A DNA stretch of 64,000 nt from an uncultured Microbacterium sp. Its GTDB lineage: Bacteria; Actinomycetota; Actinomycetes; Actinomycetales; Microbacteriaceae. Made by a program: the position numbers and the translations under genes. The notes below the pieces were generated by a model, which saw nothing but the letters and a program-made list of their open reading frames with translations, was not told the DNA's origin and did not search any database. Numbering within the stretch: the stretch's first letter is position 1; the number at the start of each line of letters is the position of its first letter. The stretch is from NCBI RefSeq assembly GCF_947632095.1, contig NZ_CANROA010000006.1, forward strand, positions 1-64,000. Direction: 5' to 3'. This document shows positions 39,626 to 49,506 of the stretch, in pieces.

Positions 39626-39689
39626 ATGCCCGGCACCGAAGCCCGATCTGGGTGGCTGGGATCTGACCCACAACAGGGAGATGACTTAA

Positions 39690-39706
<17 letters not shown>
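39626..39706 (+). CDS. candidate leaderless 26-codon upstream ORF of secA
   Basis: A 26-codon frame starting [11 protein letters not shown] and ending TGA 39704-39706, overlapping the secA start (GTG 39690) in another frame. Its ATG lies 8 bases after TAACAT and has no Shine-Dalgarno. The strong secA ribosome site (AGGGAG 39675-39680) lies inside it, so ribosomes reading it would cross the secA initiation region. It has no recognisable SecM arrest motif. It may be chance; codon use alone does not decide. Confidence 0.3.
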
Positions 39707-42434
<2,728 letters not shown>

Positions 42435-42455
42435 GCGAGCGCGAGCACGTGCATT

Positions 42456-42491
42456 GAGAAAGCCTGCCGGCGTTTGCCGGTAGGCTTTCTC
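42456..42491 (+). terminator. secA terminator hairpin containing a -10 hexamer
   Basis: A 15-bp stem (42456-42470 with 42477-42491) with one G-U pair and a CGTTTG loop, 21 bases after the secA stop. The 3' arm contains TAGGCT (42481-42486), 6 bases before the aminotransferase ATG at 42493; the T that makes the G-U pair is the first base of that hexamer. Confidence 0.8.
42481..42486 (+). promoter_or_regulatory. candidate -10 (TAGGCT) for leaderless aminotransferase gene
   Basis: TAGGCT followed by 6 bases and ATG, the same geometry as at pdtaS (47070) and the Eis-like gene (53390). No Shine-Dalgarno separates the hairpin from the ATG. Confidence 0.5.
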
Positions 42492-42492
42492 A

Positions 42493-43719
42493 ATGACCCG
42501 AATGCGCCAGTTCGACCAGTCGTCGAAGCTCAAGAACGTCCTTTACGAGATTCGCGGCAAGGCGCTGGTCGAGGCCGCCCGGCTCGAGTCCGACGGGCAC
42601 ACCGTCCTCAAGCTGAACACCGGCAACCCGGCGATCTTCGGTTTCGAGGCTCCGCACCAGATCGTGCACGACATGCTGGCGGCTCTGCCGACGGCCCACG
42701 GCTACAGCGACAGCAAGGGCATCATCTCTGCCCGTCGCGCCGTCGTCAGCCGCTACGAGCAGATCGACGGCTTCCCGCACTTCGGGCCCGATGACGTCTA
42801 TCTCGGCAACGGCGTCTCCGAACTCATCACGATGACCATGCAAGCCCTTCTCGACGAGGGCGACGAGGTGCTGATCCCGGCGCCGGATTATCCGTTGTGG
42901 ACCGCGATGACGAGCCTTGCCGGCGGTACGCCCGTGCACTACCTGTGCGATGAGGAGAACGAGTGGGCGCCGGATCTGGAAGACATCCGCTCCAAGATCA
43001 CTCCGCAGACCAAGGCGATCGTGATCATCAACCCCAACAACCCCACCGGCGCGGTCTACTCGCGCGAGGTGCTGACGGGGCTCGTGCAGATCGCCCGGGA
43101 GAATCAGCTGCTGATCCTCTCCGATGAGATCTACGACCGCATCCTGTTCGACGACGCCGTGCACATCCCGACCGCGACGCTCGCACCCGATCTGCTGTGC
43201 CTTACGTTCAACGGGCTGTCGAAGACCTACCGGGTCGCCGGGTTCCGCTCGGGCTGGGTGGTCGTCACCGGGCCGCAGCGCCATGCCAAGGGCTTCCTCG
43301 AGGGGCTCACGCTCTTGGCCTCGACCCGCCTGTGCCCGAATGTCCCCGCCCAGCACGCGGTTCAGGCGGCTCTCGGCGGCGTGCAGTCGATCAACGGGCT
43401 CATCGCGCCGACGGGCCGCCTGCACGAGCAGCGCGACATCGCCTGGAAGGGACTGGACTCGATCCCGGGGGTCTCATGCGTCAAGCCCCAGGGTGCGCTC
43501 TACGCCTTCCCCCGTCTCGACCCCGAGGTGCACGAGATCCACGACGACGAGCGCTTCGTCTACGATCTGCTCGTCTCGGAGCGGATCCTCCTGGTGCAGG
43601 GCACCGGGTTCAACTGGCCGACACCGGATCACTTCCGCGTCGTGACCCTCCCCGAGCCGCGCGTGCTCTCCGAGGCCATCGAGCGCCTCGGGAACTTCCT
43701 CTCGAGCTACCGGCAGTAG
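42493..43719 (+). CDS. PLP-dependent aminotransferase (AlaA-like, class I/II)
   Basis: A 408-residue fold-type I aminotransferase. The PLP-binding Lys is K244 (LTFNGLSKTYRVAGFRSGW). NPNNPTG is at 180-186 and SDEIYD at 210-215. The N-terminal RQFDQSSKLKNVLYEIRG matches glutamate-pyruvate transaminases of the AlaA/YfbQ group, which make alanine from pyruvate. ATG 42493 sits immediately after the secA terminator; an ATG three codons on is possible. Its 3' end is overlapped by 110 bases by the convergent CpaE-like frame. Confidence 0.92.
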   Translation: MTRMRQFDQSSKLKNVLYEIRGKALVEAARLESDGHTVLKLNTGNPAIFGFEAPHQIVHDMLAALPTAHGYSDSKGIISARRAVVSRYEQIDGFPHFGPDDVYLGNGVSELITMTMQALLDEGDEVLIPAPDYPLWTAMTSLAGGTPVHYLCDEENEWAPDLEDIRSKITPQTKAIVIINPNNPTGAVYSREVLTGLVQIARENQLLILSDEIYDRILFDDAVHIPTATLAPDLLCLTFNGLSKTYRVAGFRSGWVVVTGPQRHAKGFLEGLTLLASTRLCPNVPAQHAVQAALGGVQSINGLIAPTGRLHEQRDIAWKGLDSIPGVSCVKPQGALYAFPRLDPEVHEIHDDERFVYDLLVSERILLVQGTGFNWPTPDHFRVVTLPEPRVLSEAIERLGNFLSSYRQ

Positions 43720-44896
43720 CGATGCGGCGCGCCGTCGGTGCCGGCTCGAGCCGTTCGGCGAGCCGGCGCACGGCGGAGACGAGCGGCGATCGCGGTGTGA
43801 CATCGGCCATCGGTCGCGCATGCAGCAGCGACGCATCGGCCGCGCGCTGATCGAACGGGAGGAAGGTCACATCGGTGATGCCCGCGAAGCGCTCGAGGGC
43901 CCGTCGGATCTGCCCTCGCGCATCGATGCCCAGCGGGCCCGGGCGCACGTGATTGGCGACCACCTCGATCCGAGCGGTCGGCCCGATGAGGGCCCGCAGC
44001 TCGGCATGGTCGCGCAGGAAGCGCGAGATCGAGAGCGGGTCGGCCGCGGTCACCGCAACGATGACGTCCGCAGCGCGCAGCGCCGTCGCGGTCGCCGCAT
44101 TCCGGCGCGGACCGGCGAGGTCTTCGAAGATCTCCTCGTCCGCGTCGAAGGATGCGGCGACGTCGACGATCGTCTCCTCGACCCAGTCCCGGCACACCGC
44201 CAGTGCGGGGGCGAGTCTGTGCGCCGATAGCTCTGGCCACCGGGAGGGGCGGTTCAGCCCGCCGAGGACATCGATCGCGCCGCCGCTCGTCTCGACGCGC
44301 GTCGCGATTCGGGAGAGCTCCGCGGGGTCGAGTCCGCCGAGCTCGGCGCGGCGGCAGGCGGCGGCTATCCCCGGCGCTTCATCGCCGAGACCCAGCAGGA
44401 GCGCGAGGGAGGGTGCGACGGTATCGGCGTCGATCAGCGCGCAGCTTCGTCCGCTGCGCGCGAGCTCGACGGCGAGCTGGATCGCGACGGTTGAGCGACC
44501 CGGGGCGCCGTGCGGACCCCATACGGCGATCACGCGGCGGCGAGCGGGCGGCGCGGCCGCGGCGGTCGGAGGGGCGTCATCGGCGATGGCCGCGGCGATC
44601 TGCCACGAGTGGGCGTCGTCGGCGAGCGCCTCGGGGAGCCCGTATCGGCTCAGCAGCCGCGACTCGCCGGCGCCCAGTGTGACGATGCGCACTCCGGCGC
44701 GGTCGCAGGCGGCCACCAGTTCCGGGGTGAGCGCTGTCCGGGTCGCCGGGACGATCAGCGCCTCGACGTCATCGAGGCGGGAAGGCACTCGGCCGTCGGA
44801 CGGGATCACTCCGAGGACATCGATCCCGTCTCGCTCGAGCTCATCGCGCAGGCGAGAGCCCCGCGGCTCGGGCAGGGCGATCAGAACGGAGGTCAC
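43610..44896 (-). CDS. CpaE/TadZ-like ParA-family ATPase
   Basis: A 428-residue protein. An N-terminal receiver-like domain (about 1-110) precedes a P-loop ATPase domain whose Walker A reads GPHGAPGRST, with Arg in place of the usual Lys, and CALIDADTVAPSLALLLGLGDE as the switch. This is the layout of CpaE/TadZ pilus-localisation and related septum-site proteins. No pilin, CpaF or TadC gene is nearby, so it may act in another polar or septal process. GTG start overlaps the SAF gene stop (GTGA). The last ~37 residues are read from DNA that also codes, on the other strand, for the aminotransferase C-terminus and look low-complexity. Confidence 0.78.
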   Translation of the reverse strand: MTSVLIALPEPRGSRLRDELERDGIDVLGVIPSDGRVPSRLDDVEALIVPATRTALTPELVAACDRAGVRIVTLGAGESRLLSRYGLPEALADDAHSWQIAAAIADDAPPTAAAAPPARRRVIAVWGPHGAPGRSTVAIQLAVELARSGRSCALIDADTVAPSLALLLGLGDEAPGIAAACRRAELGGLDPAELSRIATRVETSGGAIDVLGGLNRPSRWPELSAHRLAPALAVCRDWVEETIVDVAASFDADEEIFEDLAGPRRNAATATALRAADVIVAVTAADPLSISRFLRDHAELRALIGPTARIEVVANHVRPGPLGIDARGQIRRALERFAGITDVTFLPFDQRAADASLLHARPMADVTPRSPLVSAVRRLAERLEPAPTARRIATAGSSRGSSRGARWPRRARAARGGSRRGSDPVSAS

Positions 44897-45513
44897 GAGC
44901 CCGCGCCCAGCGGCACGACGGAGAGGGACGCGCCGCTGTCGATCGCGGCGAGCACCGCGGCCACATCCGCACGCTCGATCACGAGCTCGACGGCGGTGCT
45001 GCGCTGGGCGAGCATGCCGTCCTCTTCGGGGATCGAGGCGACGATGACATCGGCGGCGAGGATGCGCGGCGCTTCCAGGCTCTCGCCCCTCTCGGCGGCG
45101 GGGGAGTGCCAGAGCTCCAGGTGCGTGCCGACGTCGACGCCCACCGGCAGGCGAACGCTGCTCTCGACGACGATGTTCGTCGTGCGCAGGCTCGTCGCAT
45201 CGGCGACGGCTGAGAGCGGGACGAGTTCTTTGGCGATGACGGTGCGCGCCGCGATCGTACCGGCGCTGAGGTCGTGCGGCGCGAGGTAGTCCTCGATGAG
45301 GGTCCCCAGCGCCACCTCCACCACGGAGAAGTCCTCGGAGAGGAGGGGCTCGCCCGCGGCGATCGTCCGATTGGCCTGCAGGACGGGTGCGGTCTGGCGG
45401 GCGGAGGAGACGATCAGCCAGACGCCGAGGATGGAGAAGATCACCAGGGCGAGGCCGATCAGGAATCGGATATCGCCCCAGAAAGCGCGGTGCGCGCGCG
45501 GGTGGGTGCTCAT
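44893..45513 (-). CDS. SAF-domain (CpaB/RcpC-like) membrane protein
   Basis: A 206-residue protein with one membrane helix (about 17-38, LIGLALVIFSILGVWLIVSSA) and an outer SAF domain (about 45-110: NRTIAAGEPLLSEDFSVVEV, LSAGTIAARTVIAKELVPLSAV), as in CpaB/RcpC pilus assembly proteins. The C-terminal part (AVELVIERADVAAVLAAIDSGASLSVVPL) also fits that family. Coupled by GTGA overlap to the CpaE-like gene, an orphan pair without other Tad genes. ATG 45513 is the start; no clear Shine-Dalgarno. Confidence 0.82.
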   Translation of the reverse strand: MSTHPRAHRAFWGDIRFLIGLALVIFSILGVWLIVSSARQTAPVLQANRTIAAGEPLLSEDFSVVEVALGTLIEDYLAPHDLSAGTIAARTVIAKELVPLSAVADATSLRTTNIVVESSVRLPVGVDVGTHLELWHSPAAERGESLEAPRILAADVIVASIPEEDGMLAQRSTAVELVIERADVAAVLAAIDSGASLSVVPLGAGS

Positions 45514-45552
45514 GCAGACATGGTCACAGAATCGCCGCTCTTGGCTCCGAAG

Positions 45553-45561
45553 TTATCCACA
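45553..45561 (+). promoter_or_regulatory. perfect DnaA box
   Basis: TTATCCACA, the consensus DnaA 9-mer, lies in the divergent intergenic region between the SAF gene and the small HTH gene. A second copy is at 46533. Confidence 0.55.
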
Positions 45562-45611
45562 AGTGATGTGGCGGGTTGGGTGCTGAGAGCAGTGCGCGTC
45601 ACAATGGATTC

Positions 45612-45878
45612 ATGCTCGATCCGTCCGCAACCCCGCGCTTCCTCGCTCCTGCGCAGGTGGCCGAGCTGCTGAGCATCGGTGTGGACGAGGTCATAGACCT
45701 GATCATGTCCGGAAACCTGCGCGGTGCCCAGGTCGGCTCGCCGCCGCGCTGGCGCATCGAGGAGCAGAGCATCTCCGACTACCTCGCGGAGCAGACGGAG
45801 CAGGCCCGGCGCATGGCGCTGTGGCGTCAGGCGGATGAGGCGAGCTTCCCCGAGGTCTGGGGAACGCAGCGCGGCTGA
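45612..45878 (+). CDS. small helix-turn-helix (excisionase/BldC-like) protein
   Basis: An 88-residue protein with a MerR-type/excisionase HTH: RFLAPAQVAELLSIGVDEVIDLIMSGNLRGAQVGSPPRWRIEEQSISDYLAEQ (about 9-61), then a short helical tail. BldC and similar proteins bind DNA cooperatively as small head-to-tail oligomers. No integrase or mobile element is close, so a chromosomal regulator is more likely than an excisionase. CACAAT lies 6 bases before the ATG and TTGGGT is 18 bases upstream of that, so it is probably leaderless. Confidence 0.85.
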   Translation: MLDPSATPRFLAPAQVAELLSIGVDEVIDLIMSGNLRGAQVGSPPRWRIEEQSISDYLAEQTEQARRMALWRQADEASFPEVWGTQRG

Positions 45879-45903
45879 GGATCCTCAGCGAACGAGCGAT
45901 CGC

Positions 45904-46494
45904 TCAGGTGATCCGCGCATCGGCGCGCAGAAGCACCACCGCCTCGAACGGCACCATGTGGAACGCCGACACCGCGCTCGCGCGTCGAGCCTGGCCGGCG
46001 TCGTGCACGGCGATGTCGAGATGGTCCTCTCCCGCGCGGTCGATCGTGCCGTGGACCAGGTCGCCGTCGATGAGAGTCAGGTGCACCGGAACCCGGCGTC
46101 GGGCCAGGTCGCGCAGGAGGAATCCGAAGCTCATGCGACCCCGCACGTCTTCGACGGACGCAGTGTCTTCCGCGAGAGAGCCGAGCAGCGCTCCGTGGTC
46201 CGTCGCCACGGTCGTGAGGGCGCTCAGCGGGACGATCATCACCTGACGATCGGTCGTCTCGCGCACCGCGAACCAGTCCGCACCCATCATCGTGATGCGT
46301 ACGGTGCGCCGGAGTCCGCCGCGCAGGCGGATGCCCACGGATGCCTCGGCCTGCGCGAGAGCGCGCAATCTGGCGCGCAGCGAGAGCTTCGAGATCCGCA
46401 GGCGCTCGGATTCGGCATCCAGAACAGCGCGCTCAGCCTCCCACTCGGCGGCGAGCTGACCCTCGAGGTCTTCGAACATGCGATCCCAATGCAC
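45904..46494 (-). CDS. hypothetical cytoplasmic protein
   Basis: A 196-residue soluble protein I do not recognise. A charged helical N-terminus (MFEDLEGQLAAEWEAERAVLDAESERLRISKLSLRARLRALA) is followed by a beta-rich region (VRITMMGADWFAVRE; VHLTLIDGDLVHGTIDRAGEDHLDIAVHDAG) that resembles an SH3-like or Sm-like barrel. GTG 46494 is chosen because it is 7 bases after TACGCT (46507-46502, minus strand); an internal ATG (46479) is an alternative. This type of gene sits beside HTH and Rv3235-family genes. Confidence 0.7.
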   Translation of the reverse strand: MHWDRMFEDLEGQLAAEWEAERAVLDAESERLRISKLSLRARLRALAQAEASVGIRLRGGLRRTVRITMMGADWFAVRETTDRQVMIVPLSALTTVATDHGALLGSLAEDTASVEDVRGRMSFGFLLRDLARRRVPVHLTLIDGDLVHGTIDRAGEDHLDIAVHDAGQARRASAVSAFHMVPFEAVVLLRADARIT

Positions 46495-46532
46495 CCGACC
46501 GAGCGTAGGGGACGATGTGGACCCACTACGAG

Positions 46533-46541
46533 TTATCCACA
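46533..46541 (+). promoter_or_regulatory. second perfect DnaA box
   Basis: A second TTATCCACA on the same strand, in the divergent region before the Rv3235-family gene, 980 bases from the first. Confidence 0.55.
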
Positions 46542-46620
46542 TCTTCCTCTCGCACTGCTCGGGGTGCGGATGCTGCGTGCTCTACTGACAGGCATCTCCC
46601 CCCATTTGAGAGTGATATCG

Positions 46621-47007
46621 ATGATGCTTCACGAGTATTTCGCGCCGCAGCCGACATCTGCGCAGGAGCTCCCGCAGCCGACACAGCTGCTGCGGAGCCT
46701 CACCCAGGGTGTTCTCGAAGTCTTCGCCGGAGTGCGTGAGCTCGATCAGCTCGCACGCTGGTTCAGCGAAGACGCCTACCGCAAGCTGGGAGCCCGGGCG
46801 AATCTGTCCGCGCGCGCCCGCAGCGCACGCGGAACCACCCCCGCCCGCCCCGTCTTCGAGATCCTTTCGATCCGGGAGACCTCGCCGGTCGACGGCGTCG
46901 TCGAAGCGGTGGTGGTGGTCGCGGGCCCCGGGCGCACGCGTGCCGTGGCCATCCGCCTCGAGGGACTCGACCGACGGTGGCGCGCCACGTCGTTCGCGGT
47001 GCTCTGA
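46621..47007 (+). CDS. Rv3235-family protein (DUF6459-like)
   Basis: A 128-residue small basic protein. The core LLRSLTQGVLEVFAGVRELDQLARWFSEDAYRKLGARANLSARAR and the VVVVAGPGRTRAVAIRLEGLDRRWRATSFAVL ending are characteristic of the Rv3235 family found near secA1 in actinobacteria. Function unknown; the fold resembles cystatin/NTF2-like accessory domains, which is inference. Starts considered: ATG 46621 (GAGAG 8 bases upstream), ATG 46624 and GTG 46612. Confidence 0.78.
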   Translation: MMLHEYFAPQPTSAQELPQPTQLLRSLTQGVLEVFAGVRELDQLARWFSEDAYRKLGARANLSARARSARGTTPARPVFEILSIRETSPVDGVVEAVVVVAGPGRTRAVAIRLEGLDRRWRATSFAVL

Positions 47008-47081
47008 GACGAGCGGCCTCTCCGCGGATGAGTTCACGCGGCGATGCGCAACCGATGGCCTGGGGGTTCTAGGCTGGAGGC

Positions 47082-48566
47082 GTGTCAACGCTCAGTGATC
47101 TCGTCCATGCCCAGGGTCTCCTGAACGACAACGATGTCGAATGGCTCCACCGTCTCTCCGGCGACGGACAGCTGCTCGCCGACCTCGCTTCGGCCGACAT
47201 CGTCATCTGGGTCGCCGCAGAAGACGGGACCTTCGTGGCCGTCGCCCATACCCGCCCCAGCGGCGCCGCCACCCTGTTCTACCGCGACATCGTCGGGGAG
47301 CGCGTGCGTCCGCAGTGGCGCACGCAGGTCCAGGGCGCCTTCACGTCCGCCGAGATCGTCGATTCCTCCTCTCCGGACTGGTTCGAGGAGACGCCGACGC
47401 GCGTGCGCGCGGTGCCGATCGTGCGCGAGCGCGCGCGGGCGGGGGAGAAGCCCCCGGTCATCGGCGTCATCACCCGGCACACGAATCTCGGCGAGGCGCG
47501 GACGCCGTCTCGACAGCAGATCACCTTCGAGGAGTGCGCGAACGACCTGTTCCGCATGATCGCGACAGGGGAGTTCCCCGACCTCACGGCGCCCACGTCT
47601 CCCCGCCGCGGAGCTCCGCGCGCCTCGGACGGGCTCATCCGCATCGACGTCGATGGCATCAGCACCTTCGCGAGCCCGAACGCGCTGTCGGCGTTCAACC
47701 GCATGGGCTTCGACGACGAGCTCGAGGGGGAGTCCCTCGCCGAGGTGACGACGCGCATCGTGCCACCCGGGCGCGAGGTCGACGAATCCCTCCCGGTCGT
47801 GGTCACCGGCCGCGCCCCGTGGCGCACCGACATCGAGGCGCGCGGCGTCACGGTCTCCCTGCGCGCGATCCCCCTGAAGGATCATGGAACGCGCATCGGC
47901 GCGATCATCCTGTGCCGCGACGTCAGCGAGCTGCGCCACCAGGAGCAGGAGCTGATCACGAAGGATGCGACGATTCGTGAGATCCACCATCGTGTCAAGA
48001 ACAACCTGCAGACGGTCGCTTCGCTCCTGCGGATCCAGGCTCGGCGAACGCACTCCGACGAGGCCCGCGACGCCCTCACCCAGGCCATGCGGCGCGTCGA
48101 CGCGATCGCCGTCGTGCACGACACCCTCGCGCAGGGGCTGACGCAGAAGGTCGACTTCGACGAGGTCTTCCAGCGCGTGCTCAAGCTCGTCGCCGAGGTC
48201 GCATCTGCGCCGAACACACGGGCGCGCACCCAGTCGACCGGCCACTTCGGCGTGCTGCCGAGCGAATATGCGACGCCGCTGGCGCTGGCGCTGACCGAGG
48301 TCGTGACCAACGCCGTCGAGCACGGCCTGGCCGGCACCGAGGGGACTGTCACGATCGACGCCGTGCGCACCGACGAGAATCTGCACGTCTCGGTCCGGGA
48401 CACCGGCCACGGGCTGCCCGAGGGGCGCGTCGGACAGGGCCTCGGCACGCAGATCATTAGAACGCTGATCCAGGGCGAGCTCGGCGGGACGATCGACTGG
48501 CGCGGCAGCGACGGGGAGGGGACCGAGGTCGCCATCGACATCCCCACGCGCTGGCTGCGAAAATAG
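47082..48566 (+). CDS. pdtaS: PdtaS-type cytosolic sensor histidine kinase
   Basis: A 494-residue soluble kinase: GAF-like domain (about 20-165), PAS domain (about 180-285), then a HisKA_2 dimerisation domain with His303 (EIHHRVKNNLQTVASLLRIQARR) and an HATPase domain (LTEVVTNAVEHG; DTGHGLPEGRVGQGLGTQII). His303 is the same number as in mycobacterial PdtaS, which phosphorylates the antiterminator PdtaR and responds to cyclic-di-GMP, copper and nitric oxide. A WhiB1-type gene converges with it, as in mycobacteria. TAGGCT (47070-47075) is 6 bases before the GTG start. Confidence 0.93.
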   Translation: MSTLSDLVHAQGLLNDNDVEWLHRLSGDGQLLADLASADIVIWVAAEDGTFVAVAHTRPSGAATLFYRDIVGERVRPQWRTQVQGAFTSAEIVDSSSPDWFEETPTRVRAVPIVRERARAGEKPPVIGVITRHTNLGEARTPSRQQITFEECANDLFRMIATGEFPDLTAPTSPRRGAPRASDGLIRIDVDGISTFASPNALSAFNRMGFDDELEGESLAEVTTRIVPPGREVDESLPVVVTGRAPWRTDIEARGVTVSLRAIPLKDHGTRIGAIILCRDVSELRHQEQELITKDATIREIHHRVKNNLQTVASLLRIQARRTHSDEARDALTQAMRRVDAIAVVHDTLAQGLTQKVDFDEVFQRVLKLVAEVASAPNTRARTQSTGHFGVLPSEYATPLALALTEVVTNAVEHGLAGTEGTVTIDAVRTDENLHVSVRDTGHGLPEGRVGQGLGTQIIRTLIQGELGGTIDWRGSDGEGTEVAIDIPTRWLRK

Positions 48567-48571
48567 CGTCC

Positions 48572-48610
48572 AATACGAAAGGGCCCCTCGATGAGGGGCC
48601 CTTTCGTATT
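48572..48610. terminator. perfect 18-bp bidirectional terminator
   Basis: Arms 48572-48589 and 48593-48610 pair perfectly around a 3-base loop, with AAT and ATT at the ends. It lies between the stops of convergent pdtaS and whiB1, so it can terminate both. Confidence 0.9.
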
Positions 48611-48624
48611 GACGACGCTTGTGG

Positions 48625-48873
48625 TCAGCTCGCGCGGCGGGCGCGTGCGGCGCGGCGCTTGAGCGCGCGGCGCTCGTCCTCGGAGAGGCCGCCCCAGACG
48701 CCGGAGTCCTGGCTGGTCTCGAGGGCGTACTGCAGGCAGATCTCGGTGACCGTGCACGTGGCGCAGACCGTCTTGGCCTTCTCGATCTGATCGACGGCGG
48801 GGCCGGTGTTCCCGACGGGGAAGAACAGCTCGGGGTCGACGGTCAAACAGGCAGCTTTGTCGCGCCAGTCCAT
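48625..48873 (-). CDS. whiB1: WhiB-family iron-sulfur regulator, WhiB1 type
   Basis: An 82-residue Wbl protein. Cluster cysteines are C9, C37, C40 and C46, GVWGG is at 58-62, and a basic C-terminal tail (RRALKRRAARARRAS) follows. Short length and the neighbour pdtaS identify the WhiB1 group, essential in mycobacteria, nitric-oxide-sensitive and SigA-bound. GAGGAG about 8 bases upstream supports ATG 48873. A 212-base upstream region with a promoter and two inverted repeats separates it from the divergent gene. Confidence 0.93.
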   Translation of the reverse strand: MDWRDKAACLTVDPELFFPVGNTGPAVDQIEKAKTVCATCTVTEICLQYALETSQDSGVWGGLSEDERRALKRRAARARRAS

Positions 48874-48893
48874 GGTGGGGCTCCTCGGTGTGG

Positions 48894-48921
48894 ATTATCG
48901 GTGAGCGATCGTTTTTGTGAA
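48894..48921 (-). promoter_or_regulatory. candidate whiB1 promoter
   Basis: On the minus strand, TTCACA (48921-48916) and GATAAT (48899-48894) are 16 bases apart. Start of transcription would be near 48887, giving a very short leader that still contains the GAGGAG ribosome site. Confidence 0.5.
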
Positions 48922-48968
48922 GGCTCGTAGAGGACGACGCTTTCGGGACGCCGTCGCTGAAATGTAGT

Positions 48969-48984
48969 GCGAGCGATTGCTCGC
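48969..48984. repeat. inverted repeat GCGAGC-GATT-GCTCGC
   Basis: A perfect 6-bp inverted repeat with a 4-base centre, in the divergent region upstream of whiB1, about 50 bases upstream of its -35. Candidate operator or hairpin. Confidence 0.4.
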
Positions 48985-49010
48985 CCCACGCCGCTGTGGG
49001 AGCACATGAC

Positions 49011-49028
49011 TGTTAACATTGTGTAACA
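49011..49028. repeat. TGTTA-N8-TAACA operator-like repeat
   Basis: An 18-base AT-rich inverted repeat with CRP-like half-site spacing in the region between whiB1 and the small membrane-protein gene at 49086. It overlaps TTAACA, a possible -35 for the latter, with TACGAA 17 bases on. Confidence 0.4.
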
Positions 49029-49085
49029 GGGTCGGTACGAAATCAAGGATTTTTTGCTGACAAATCTGATTTCCCAGGAGACTCC

Positions 49086-49505
49086 GTGCGTTCACCCGCT
49101 CTCGCCGCATCTGCCGCTGCCGTTCTCGCGCTGGAAGGCGCGGTTCTGGCGACTCTGGCGATCATTGAGCTCTTCGGGCTCGGGGCGGGCCGGGCAGCGG
49201 TCCCGACGACGGCGATCGCTCTGATCGTGCTCACGCTCATCGGCGCCGGGGCACTGTTCGCCTTCGCATGGGGGACGCGCTCCGGCCGCACATGGGCACG
49301 TTCCGGCGGCGTCATGCTGCAGGTCCTCGTGATCGCATTCGCTCTGGCGTCACTCGGCGTGGAGCCGGTGCCGTGGATCGCCGTTCTCGGCGCGGGCATC
49401 CCGGGCATCGTCGGTTTCGTCCTGCTCATGGCGACGACGAGCAGAGAAGGGCGCCCCGAGAAGGAGTCGCCGGCCGACTCCGCTCAGGATTCGGCCGGCG
49501 AGTAG
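49086..49505 (+). CDS. small four-helix membrane protein
   Basis: A 139-residue protein with four hydrophobic helices (about 5-30, 38-60, 72-92, 95-117) and a short acidic/charged tail (REGRPEKESPADSAQDSAGE). No catalytic motif. Actinobacteria commonly carry such proteins; function unknown. GTG 49086 has AGGAGA 5 bases upstream. The 3' end forms a hairpin shared with the convergent bcp gene. Confidence 0.78.
   Translation: MRSPALAASAAAVLALEGAVLATLAIIELFGLGAGRAAVPTTAIALIVLTLIGAGALFAFAWGTRSGRTWARSGGVMLQVLVIAFALASLGVEPVPWIAVLGAGIPGIVGFVLLMATTSREGRPEKESPADSAQDSAGE
49467..49501. terminator. hairpin at the 3' end of the membrane-protein gene
   Basis: A 10-bp GC-rich stem (49467-49476 with 49492-49501) with a 15-base loop lies within the last codons, just before the convergent bcp stop at 49507. 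Confidence 0.45.
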
Positions 49506-49506
49506 A

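Noticed and set aside
45612..45878. Phage excisionase and a nearby integrated element
   Set aside because: HTH resembles excisionases, but there is no integrase, attachment repeat or composition change nearby.
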